A stretch of DNA of 64,000 nucleotides from Streptomyces roseirectus (lineage in GTDB: Bacteria > Actinomycetota > Actinomycetes > Streptomycetales > Streptomycetaceae): NCBI RefSeq assembly GCF_014489635.1, contig NZ_CP060828.1, positions 4,378,001 through 4,442,000 of the forward strand, written 5' to 3'. How positions within the stretch are numbered: position 1 is the stretch's first letter; every line of letters begins with the position of its first letter. Of the stretch, positions 28,206 through 37,100 are shown in pieces. Both the position numbers and the translations under genes were made by a program. A model generated the notes under the pieces. The model made no database searches. It was not told the DNA's origin and saw only the letters and a program-made list of their open reading frames with translations.

Positions 28206-31200
28206 ATGGGTTACACGATTCCGGGCTGGCTGGACGACGTCCTGGACTTCATCGGGATCAGCTTCCCCAACGTGGATGAGGACGACTACCGCGAAATGGC
28301 CGAGGCCATGCGGGAGTTCGCGGACCGGTTCGAGGGCCAGGGCGGCAACGCGCACAGGGCGATCGCCCGGATCCTGTCCTCCTCCGAGGGCTGGGCCGTG
28401 GACGCGTTCGAGAAGCACTGGTACCAGGTGAAGGCCGGCCACCTGGAGAAACTCCCGGAGCTGGCAAGGCTGTTCGCGGACGCCTGTGACGTCCTGGCGG
28501 ACATCGTCCACGGGATGAAGACCAAGGCCGAGATCGAACTGGGGGTGATGGCGGCCTCGGTGGGCATCTCGGCCGGGCTCGCCGTCGTCACCGGCGGCCT
28601 GTCCGCCCTGATCGGCGCGGCCGAGGTCACGGCGATGCGGCAGGTGGTCAAGCGGATCATCGACGAGGCGGTGGAGCGGATCGTCGACGAGGTCCTGGCC
28701 AAGCTCACCGAACCGGTCAACGCCAAGCTGGAGGCGATGGCCGAGGACATGGTGCTCGACCTGGCCGAGGGGGCGTTCTCCATGCCGGCCTCCATGCCGA
28801 CCGGTGACGGGCACGGCGGGCACGGCGGGCACGGCCAGAGCGGGATGCAGCTCGCCTCGGCCGGCGGCGAGGCCGGCAGCGGCTCCGTGCCGGTCACCAG
28901 GATCGACCACGTCGAGTTCGAGGACGGCGCGGGAAAGGTCTCGCGGCACGGCAACGACCTGCACACGGCGGCGAGTTCACCCCTGGGAAGGGCAAGGAAC
29001 GCGTTCGGCCGGAGCAAGGGCCGCGACCCGTTCACCCAGGCGTTCGACAGCGTGCTGCACGGCGCGCTCAAGGGCACGGACAACGCGCTCGGCAAGATCG
29101 TCAAGCATGTCGGTGAAACCGTCCCCGACCGGGTGAAGGCCACCTCCCGGCTGCACAAGGGCAACGACCACGGCGTCGGGGACAAGGCCAACAGCATCGA
29201 CGTGGGAAAGCACGGCGACGGCAGGGGCGACGGTGACGGGCTGCCCGGCTCAGGCTCCCGGCGCCGGACCGACGCGAACGCCGAGCACGATCCTGACCTG
29301 CCGCAGCGCGCCAAGGACGCCCGAGCCCTGGCGAACAAGGAGACCTGCGGCGACCCGATCGACATGGCCACCGGCCAGCTGGTCATGGCGCAGACCGACG
29401 TCGACCTGCCCGGCACCCTGTCGCTCACGCTGCGCCGCACCCACCTGACCGGCTACGCGCACGGCATCTGCTTCGGCCCGTCCTGGGCCTCCACCCTCGA
29501 CGAGCGACTGGAGCGTGACCCCGGGGCCGACGGCGTGTGGTGGCGCAGGGAGGACGGATCCAGCCTGTACTACCCGCGCACCCCGGACATCGTCGGCGAC
29601 CGCGTCGACCCGGTGGCGGGCGAGCGCCTGCCGCTGACCTACCGGTCCGACGGCGCCCGGTACGTACTCGTGGTGCGGGACCAGCACTCCGGCCTGACCC
29701 GGTACTTCGAGCCTGCCGAGACCGCCGTCGGCATCTGGTGGCTGACCAGGATCGAGGACCGCAACCACAACCACGTCACCCTCGAACGCGACGCGGACGA
29801 CGTCCTGCTGTCGGTCGCCCACTCCGGTGGCTACCGTCTGACGCCGACCTGCGCCGAGGGCACCGGCCGGGTGACCGCCGTGCACGCGCTCACCGAGGCC
29901 GGCCCGCTGCGGCTGCGCGGCTACCACTACGACGCGGGCGGTGACCTGACCGAGGTGATCGACGCCGTCGGCGCGGCCACCCGCCTCACCTACGACGGCG
30001 CCCACCGCATCACCGGCTGGCGCGACAGCAACGACACCGTCTTCACGTACGTCTACGACGACCTGGGCCGGGTCGCCGCCACCCGGGGCAGCGGGGGATT
30101 CCTCAACTCCCGTGTCACATACGGCGGTACGAGTACCGACGGCACCACCACCGCCACCTACACCGACTCCCTCGGGCACGCCACCGTCTACCGTGCCAAC
30201 GTGCGCGGCCAGATCGTCGCGATCACCGATCCGCTCGGGAACACCACCACCCGGACCTGGGACGACCGCGACCGCCTCCTCAGCCGCACCGACCCGCTGG
30301 GCCACAGCGTGGTCCACCGCTACGACGACGCGGGGCGCCTCATCGCGGTGGTGCGTCCCGACGGCAGCGAGACCACCGCCGAGTACGGCGAGTTCCCGGA
30401 GCCTCTCAGCGTCCGCACCCCCGACGGCAACGTCACCCTGCGCGCCTACGACGACCGCGGCAACCTCGCCTCCCTCACCACTCCTGGGGGTCGCACCACC
30501 CGTTTCACCCACGACGAGGCGGGCCGGCCCACCGAGGTCATCGACCCGCTCGGCAACATCACCACCATTCGCTGCGACGCGGCGGGCCTGCCGCAGGAGA
30601 TCACGGACCCGCTCGGCGCGGTCACCCGCCAGACCCACGACGCTCTCGGCCGCCCCGTCACGCGGACGGATCCGACGGGCGCGACGACCCGCCTGGAGTG
30701 GACGCCCGAGGGGCAGTTGGCCAGGCGTATCCGGCCGGACGGCACCAGCGAGTCCTGGACCTACGACGGCGAAGGGAACTGCACCGCTCACGTCGACCCG
30801 CTCGGCGGCGAGACCCGCTTCGAGTACACCCACTTCGACCTGCTCACCGCCCGCACGACCCCCGACGGCGTGCGCCACGAGTTCGGCCACGACACCGAGC
30901 TGCGTCTCACCCGGGTCACCAACCCCCAAGGACTCACCTGGAGTTACACCCGCGACGCGGCGGGCCGTCCGGTCGCCGAGACCGACTTCGACGGCCACGT
31001 GCTCAGCTACCGGCACGATGCCGCGGGCCGCCTCACCGCCCGCACGAACGGCCTGGGCGAGACCACCACCTTCGAGCGCGACGCGCTGGGCCAGGTCCTC
31101 CGCAAGGACGCCGCGGGCCGGGTCACCACGTACACCTACGACGGCAACGGCCGGCTCGCCGAAGCCGTCAGCCCCGACGGCACCCGTCTGACCGTGACAC

Positions 31201-32882
31201 GGGACCAGTACGGCCTCGTCCGCTCCGAGACCGTGGACGGCCGGGAAATCACCTACAGCTACGATGAGTTGGGGCGCCGCAGCGGGCGCACGACCCCCGT
31301 CGGCGCGACCACCACGTGGTCGTACGACGCGGCGGGCCGGCGTACGCGCCTGGTCGTCTCCGGACGTCCCGTCGACATCGCGTACGACGCGGCCGGCCGC
31401 GAACTCACGCGCCACGTCGGCGACTTCCTCACGCTGCACAGCACCTACGACGCGCGGGGAAGGCTCGCCACCCAGTCCGCCGTCGGCCGCCGGGAAGATT
31501 CCGTCCTCCAGCGCCGCGCCTACACCTATCGGGACGACGGGTATCTCACCGCTCTCGACGACCAGTTGAACGGCACGCGCCGCTTCGGCGTCGACGCGGT
31601 CGGCCGCGTCACCGCCGTCCACGCCGAGGGCTGGACCGAGACGTATGCCTACGACGCGGCCGGCAACCAGGCCCACGCCTCCTGGCCCGCCCCGCATCCC
31701 GGTCAGGAAGCCACCGGCGACCGCACCTACACCGGCACCCGCATCACCCGCGCCGGTAACGTCCGCTACGAGCACGACGCCCTGGGCCGGATCACCCTGC
31801 GTCAGCAGACCCGGCTGTCGCGCAAGCCGGAGACCTGGCGTTACGTGTGGGACACGGACGACCGGCTCGTCCAGGTCACCACCCCGGACGGCACCCGCTG
31901 GCGGTACACCTACGATCCGCTGGGCCGCCGCGCCGCGAAGCTCCGTCTCGGCGCCGACGGTGAAACGGTCGTCGAGCGGGTCGACTTCACCTGGGACGGC
32001 GCCACGCTGTGCGAGCAGACGACACGCTCCGACGGCCTGCCGAACCCGGTCAGCCTCACCTGGGACCACCAGGGGCTGAAGCCCATCACCCAGACCGAGC
32101 GCATCACCACGGCCGAGGCACCGCAGCGGGAGATCGACTCCCGTTTCTTCGCGATCGTCACCGACCTCGTCGGCTCGCCCCGCGAACTCGTCGACGAGCA
32201 GGGCGAGATCGCCTGGCGCACCCGCACCACCCTGTGGGGTTCCACCACTTGGCACACCGGCGCCACCGCCTACACCCCGCTGCGGTTCCCCGGCCAGTAC
32301 AGCGACCCCGAGACCGGTCTGCACTACAACTGCTTCCGCCACTACGACCCGGAGACCGCCCGCTACCTCACCGGCGACCCTCTGGGCCTGGCGCCCGCGC
32401 CCAACCCCGCGTCGTACGTGCACAATCCGCACACGTGGGCGGACCCGCTGGGGCTCGCGCCCTGTGACGAGGACACGATCTCGGTCTACCGCAAGCAGAC
32501 CGACCATCCGCTGAGCCGGCGCATTCACATCGGTGAGAACGGTGAGGTGACGCTCACCGGCAAGGGCAAGCTCTATGTGAACATGAGCGACGACATCAGG
32601 CACACCATCGAATACCGGGGTGACGGCGGCCAGATCGTCTCCTTCGACGTCTCCAGGGAATACCGGGACTGGATCAGAGAATCCGCTCTGCCACAGAACA
32701 AGGACGATCATCCGGACGGTGACTCCTTCACCCGGGGAGAGTGGAAGGAACTGCTCAAGGAATACCCGGAGATCTCCGATCCGACCAAGGGGAGCGACCT
32801 CTACGGAATTCCGCACAAACTCTTCGACGGCCTGCGTTCCGAGATCATCCGCAACTCCGGGCGCGTCGTGCAGGACGGGTAG
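28206..32882 (+). CDS. RHS-repeat polymorphic toxin
   Basis: 1558 residues. The N-terminal 100 residues (WLDDVLDFIGISFPNVDEDD…) match the helical CpnT/WXG100-like export domain of actinobacterial toxins. A hydrophobic segment lies near 115-145 and a Gly/His-rich stretch near 200. DUF6531 begins near 380 (CGDPIDMATGQ), followed by more than 20 YD/RHS repeats. The cage closes with RYLTGDPLGLAPAPNPASYV and WADPLGLAPC near 1385-1419. The remaining 139 residues form the variable toxin tip, with VYRK, LYVNMSDD and YRGDGGQIVSFDV, a pattern that could be an ADP-ribosyltransferase-like fold but is not assigned. ATG at 28206 has GGGGGA upstream. The immunity gene follows after 10 bp. Confidence 0.9.
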   Translation: MGYTIPGWLDDVLDFIGISFPNVDEDDYREMAEAMREFADRFEGQGGNAHRAIARILSSSEGWAVDAFEKHWYQVKAGHLEKLPELARLFADACDVLADIVHGMKTKAEIELGVMAASVGISAGLAVVTGGLSALIGAAEVTAMRQVVKRIIDEAVERIVDEVLAKLTEPVNAKLEAMAEDMVLDLAEGAFSMPASMPTGDGHGGHGGHGQSGMQLASAGGEAGSGSVPVTRIDHVEFEDGAGKVSRHGNDLHTAASSPLGRARNAFGRSKGRDPFTQAFDSVLHGALKGTDNALGKIVKHVGETVPDRVKATSRLHKGNDHGVGDKANSIDVGKHGDGRGDGDGLPGSGSRRRTDANAEHDPDLPQRAKDARALANKETCGDPIDMATGQLVMAQTDVDLPGTLSLTLRRTHLTGYAHGICFGPSWASTLDERLERDPGADGVWWRREDGSSLYYPRTPDIVGDRVDPVAGERLPLTYRSDGARYVLVVRDQHSGLTRYFEPAETAVGIWWLTRIEDRNHNHVTLERDADDVLLSVAHSGGYRLTPTCAEGTGRVTAVHALTEAGPLRLRGYHYDAGGDLTEVIDAVGAATRLTYDGAHRITGWRDSNDTVFTYVYDDLGRVAATRGSGGFLNSRVTYGGTSTDGTTTATYTDSLGHATVYRANVRGQIVAITDPLGNTTTRTWDDRDRLLSRTDPLGHSVVHRYDDAGRLIAVVRPDGSETTAEYGEFPEPLSVRTPDGNVTLRAYDDRGNLASLTTPGGRTTRFTHDEAGRPTEVIDPLGNITTIRCDAAGLPQEITDPLGAVTRQTHDALGRPVTRTDPTGATTRLEWTPEGQLARRIRPDGTSESWTYDGEGNCTAHVDPLGGETRFEYTHFDLLTARTTPDGVRHEFGHDTELRLTRVTNPQGLTWSYTRDAAGRPVAETDFDGHVLSYRHDAAGRLTARTNGLGETTTFERDALGQVLRKDAAGRVTTYTYDGNGRLAEAVSPDGTRLTVTRDQYGLVRSETVDGREITYSYDELGRRSGRTTPVGATTTWSYDAAGRRTRLVVSGRPVDIAYDAAGRELTRHVGDFLTLHSTYDARGRLATQSAVGRREDSVLQRRAYTYRDDGYLTALDDQLNGTRRFGVDAVGRVTAVHAEGWTETYAYDAAGNQAHASWPAPHPGQEATGDRTYTGTRITRAGNVRYEHDALGRITLRQQTRLSRKPETWRYVWDTDDRLVQVTTPDGTRWRYTYDPLGRRAAKLRLGADGETVVERVDFTWDGATLCEQTTRSDGLPNPVSLTWDHQGLKPITQTERITTAEAPQREIDSRFFAIVTDLVGSPRELVDEQGEIAWRTRTTLWGSTTWHTGATAYTPLRFPGQYSDPETGLHYNCFRHYDPETARYLTGDPLGLAPAPNPASYVHNPHTWADPLGLAPCDEDTISVYRKQTDHPLSRRIHIGENGEVTLTGKGKLYVNMSDDIRHTIEYRGDGGQIVSFDVSREYRDWIRESALPQNKDDHPDGDSFTRGEWKELLKEYPEISDPTKGSDLYGIPHKLFDGLRSEIIRNSGRVVQDG

Positions 32883-32892
32883 GCTTGTGCCC

Positions 32893-33456
32893 ATGATCCA
32901 TAGCGAGGAGAGCGTCGCCGCTGAACGGGACCGGGTGCGGCAACGGTCCAGGATCGAGGCGGCTCCGCCTGTTCTGGCGGTCTTCACCGTCGAGGTCGCC
33001 GAGGGCTCCACGGAGGTGTACGTACAGCGGGTGCGTGATGTTCTTTCGGCGGCGCTCCAGTTGGCCTGTACGGCGGAGTTCGGCGATGACGATCTGCCGG
33101 TGGACGAATTTCCCGAGTGGTTCACGGAGATCTCCACGCGGGATGGCGAGACCTCGCATGAATTCTCCCGGAACGGCCGTGCCGCTTTCCTCGCCGCAAG
33201 TGGTGGAGCCAATCCCTGGCGCCTCCAGAACTGGATCTACCGGTTCGATCCGGACGAGGAGTCCCGCGGCTGGGAATTCTGGGACGTCGTCTCCGCGGGT
33301 CCGGCGCGGGTCCGTGTCTGGGTGGACAGTTGGGGAGAGTCCTTCTTCGGCTCCCTGGAGCTGCGGTGGCTGCTGTACGTGGCCGGCGCCGCGCACGTCG
33401 AGGGGCCGGAGGTCCACACGGCGGGTAGGTGGGCGGCGGAGACGGGCGGGCTGTGA
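32893..33456 (+). CDS. Probable immunity protein for the RHS toxin
   Basis: 187 residues, acidic and Trp-rich (PEWFTEIS, NPWRLQNWIYRF, RGWEFWDVVS), without signal peptide or membrane helix, as expected for a cytosolic immunity protein. No family recognised. The evidence is position: immediately downstream of the toxin tip (10-bp gap) with visibly lower G+C than core genes. Start is ATG 32893 or GTG 32887; neither has a clear binding site, so translation may be coupled to the toxin. Confidence 0.7.
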   Translation: MIHSEESVAAERDRVRQRSRIEAAPPVLAVFTVEVAEGSTEVYVQRVRDVLSAALQLACTAEFGDDDLPVDEFPEWFTEISTRDGETSHEFSRNGRAAFLAASGGANPWRLQNWIYRFDPDEESRGWEFWDVVSAGPARVRVWVDSWGESFFGSLELRWLLYVAGAAHVEGPEVHTAGRWAAETGGL

Positions 33457-33601
33457 GCTCAGTGGGTCGGCTCGGGTGTGGGTGCTCAGGGTTGCGGCCG
33501 ACAGCGGTTTGCGAGGGGAAGCACAACCCTGTGAGGAGGCTCCCTATGAGGGGGTTCCATGAGGGGGCTTCCCTGTCGCTCGGCCGCGAAGGCTGTGGTG
33601 A

Positions 33602-34143
33602 AGTGCTCGCCTCGGCGGTGGTGGCCGAGCTGAAAGGCTGTCGTCCGCATGGGCAGCCGGGACGCCGGAGTTGTCGGAGTTGTCGGAGGAATGCCTCAGC
33701 CACGAGACGTGGCAGGCCGATCAACAGCTCGCGGGGTTGCGTACGGCGATCGAACGCAACCCGGGGGATCCTGCGGCGGTGTCGCGCGGCGCTGGGAGAC
33801 CCCGGTCAGGTCACTGTCCGCGAACTCGCCGGCGCTTCCGAGGAAATCCTCGGCGGCTACCTGGCACGGTGTGCCGGGGACGACGCCCTCGTGGAACTCG
33901 TGCTGCTGTCCTCCGCCTTCTCTTCATTCCGGTCGAAGCCGGCGTTCCCGGAGGTCTTGGCCCGCCGTTCCTCCCCGGAGAAGGCGCTGATCCGGATCAC
34001 CTCGGATCTCCGGAAGCACCTGGACGGTGGGCTCCACTTGAGGGAGGCGTGGGCCCGTGTGGTCCTGGCGCTTCCAGGGCTCACACCGGAGGTGATCCGC
34101 GCCTTCGGTCAGCCCGGCCTCGTGCTCTGGGGCGACGGCCCGG
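33602..34143 (+). pseudogene. Frameshifted remnant, possibly a second immunity-type gene
   Basis: Two coding-like segments lie in different frames. The first (33602-33787) contains ERLSSAWAAG and HETWQADQQLAGLRTAIERN; the second (from 33789) contains VTVRELAGASEEILGGYLA, LVELVLLSSAFSSF and LREAWARVVLALPGL. Removing one G near 33788 joins them into a single helical protein. No start codon with a binding site is visible, and the reading frame runs on into the convergent ATPase gene. Probably a decayed accessory gene; a sequencing error is the alternative. The 145 bp before it hold nothing identifiable. Confidence 0.55.
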
Positions 34144-37100
34144 CTACGGCTCGGGGACGTTCTCGACGCTGTCACGAAGGGGACGGACTCCCCTGCTGCT
34201 CATCGCCGATCGGACGATGGCCTCCTCGACCGCTGTCATTCGCTCGGCGAGTATGTTCAGGGCGGTGACGGCACGCTCTATCGGGTCTGTGCCGCCTGCT
34301 GGAATGTAGGACGCCTTTATCGACTCCCAGCGTTTCAGGGGAGGGCCGGAGAGGGTTCCTTGCAGTTCGCAGAGTTTCAGGAGGTTTGCTTCGGCGTCGT
34401 GGGAAAGGGTATGCGCCTCGGCGGTGAAGTGGTCGGCGATGATGGCGTCGAGTTCTCGGTCGTTCATCGCGGGGCGTATGCGCTGGACGATTCTGTTCAT
34501 CGTCCGGTAGGAGCCTTGGAGGCGGAACGGGGGTTCGGTGCGGGATTTCTCGGATTGGGCGGCGGATGCGATGTAGGCCGAATTCACGGTGAGGACTGTC
34601 TCGCGGGCGCGTAGTGCGTGTCGTAGGACGGAGAGGATTTTCTCGATTTCGGCGGGGGTGTAGGGGTGACGCAGCCGGTCCGGGGTGGCGGTGGGGTCGT
34701 GCTGGGCCAGGCGGGCGAGGAGGTGGAGGTCGGAGCGGTCGCGTCCGGCCAGGGGGGACAGGACGGGGTGGGAGGTGAGGGCGTTCTCCAGGAAGCTTTC
34801 CGCGAAGGCGGATTCCTTTCCGGTGAGGACGTCGCCGAGGTTCCATACGTCGGCGCGGTTGGCGAGCATGTCGGGGACGCGGAATCGCGCGCCGGATTCG
34901 GTGAAAGGGTTTCCGGCCATGCAGACGGCGAATCGCTTGCCCCGGAGATCGAAGGTCCGGGGTTCACCGTCCCATACTCCGTCGATACGCCGGGTCGCGT
35001 CGCACAGCGGGATGAATTTCTGCAGGAACTCGGCGGAGACGTGCTGGATGTCGTCGACATGGAGGAGGGTGTTGTTTCCGGCGGCCAGCGCGAAGTTGGC
35101 TTTCTCGACCTCTTGGCGGGACGTCGCGTTCGGCGCCTCGGCGGGGTCGAGCGAGGTGACTCCGTTTCCGAGTGCGGGGCCGCTGATTTTGACCAGCATC
35201 AGGCCGAGCCGGTGTGCCACGTATTCCATCAGGGTCGTTTTTCCGTATCCCGGCGGGGAAATCAGCAGCAACAGGCCGCCGGTGTCCGTCCGCTTCGTCT
35301 CCCCCACGGTGCCGATCTGCCGCGCGAGGCTGTCCCCGATCAGCGGCAGGTACACCTCGTCGATCAGACGGTTGCGGACGAACGCCGTCATGGGCCGGGG
35401 CCGGTGTTCCGCCAGGCGCAGTCGTGCCCGTTCCGCCGCGACCAGTTGGGCCCGGCGCTGCTGGTACGCGCGGAAGGCGGGCACGTCGTGGTCGGCGAAC
35501 TGGCCTGTGCGGGCGAGGAATTCGTCGATGCGGAGGACCAACTTGCCGTCCACGAACCGTGGGTGGGCGGACAGCAGTCCTTCGATCGTGACCACGGGCG
35601 ATACTTCGGGCGGGTATCGGGTCGACTCCGGGCACAGTTCGGCCGATACGGCCTCCGCCAGCTCACCTTCCGTGATGTCCAGGCCGGTTGAGGAGGCGTA
35701 CGCCGACAGCCATGCCGTCACCAGTTGCCGCCGCTCCGCCGGCCCGCCGAGAGCCGCGAGGTCGTCCGCGTACGCCTCGTAGGCCGAACTGCCCACGGTG
35801 GAGCGGAACTTGTCCAGCAGGGTCCGCGCCGGATCGCTCAGGACGAACCCCTCGGGCCCGCCGGTGATCTCCTCGAAGAGGTAGGTGGCTGCCGCGTCCG
35901 ACTCCCCCAGAGCCGAGGCCAACTCCCGTGTGAACTCGGGGAGTCCGGGTGCCGTGCCGAAGATCTCGCCGACCCGCGCCAGCGACACCGCTCGCCGGGT
36001 CAGCGTCTCGCGCTCGCCGGGGCCGACGCCGTGCGTCCAGCTCACGAGGGCGGCCGCGCGGACGGCCGGCTCGTGGCGGAGGGTGCCGGCGCGGTCGTAC
36101 AGGGGCAGCAGCGCGCGCAGGATCGCGGTCGCGTCGTGGTCGTGGATACCCCGCTCGTATCCCTCGTCGTACGACTCCTGAGCTACCCGGCGTACGAGGG
36201 CGGGCAGGTCGTCGGTGGTGGCGAGGGCGGTGGGGCCGGGGTCGCGCAGGAGGCGGGCGGCGAGGTGTTCGGCGCGGCTGACCTGCGGGGACTCGGAGGG
36301 GAGTGAGCGGTCCCAGTGGGGGCGGGTGTCGGTGAAGGCGGGGTCGGTGACGGGGGCGCGGTAGTCGGTGCCGGTCAGGGCGAAGGCGAGGGTGTCACCC
36401 TGGGGGACCAGGGTGAGGTCCAGGGGTTCGGTGGTGACGGCGAAGCGGTGGGCGCCGAGGCGCAGGGTGCGGCCGTCGTCGGCGTAGAGGTCGGTGCGGT
36501 CGCGCAGGGCGCGGGTCGCCTCCTGGCGTGCGGCGCGGAGCCGGCCGTCCAGCTCCTCCGCCCGTACCATGTCGCCGAGTTCGCGTAGTTCACCGGCCGT
36601 GCGGCGGATCTTGGCGACCATCGGGTCGGAGGCGAAGTGGGTGCTGACCGCGTCGGCGTCGGGCAGGGTCGCCGCGCGGCGGGCGATGGTCTCCAGGACG
36701 CGGGTGGCGGAGGCGGCGAGGTGTTCGGCGCGGCGGGCTCGGGCGTCCAGCAGGCTCTGCTTGCGGGCGGCGAAGGCGTCGGCCAACTCGGTTCGCCGGT
36801 CGTCGAGTTGGGTGAGGAAGTCGTCGAACTCGGCGAACCTCGACTCCAGGTTCTCCAACCGGACGAGTACGCCTGCGAGTTGGGTGTCGCAGGCGTCCGG
36901 CGTGTCCGCCGCCGCGAGCGCGCCGGTGACGGTCTGCCCCAACAGGGCGAATTCGGCGGCGAATTCGGCACGTCCCTCGCTGTCGCGCAGGGCCCGCCGA
37001 CGGGTGTCGAGGACGGCACGGGCGCGGTTGACGCCGCCGAGGACGTCGGCGATCCGCTCCAGTACGGACGTCCGGACGGTCGCGTCCGCGATGTCGAGGC

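Noticed and set aside
29250..33212. 1320-codon open frame antisense to the RHS gene
   Set aside because: Long antisense frames are expected opposite G/C-third-position codons; the RHS frame has clear domains and this one has none.
27738..34143. Integrative element with att sites at tRNA-Pro
   Set aside because: No integrase, excisionase or second copy of the tRNA 3' end was found in the window.
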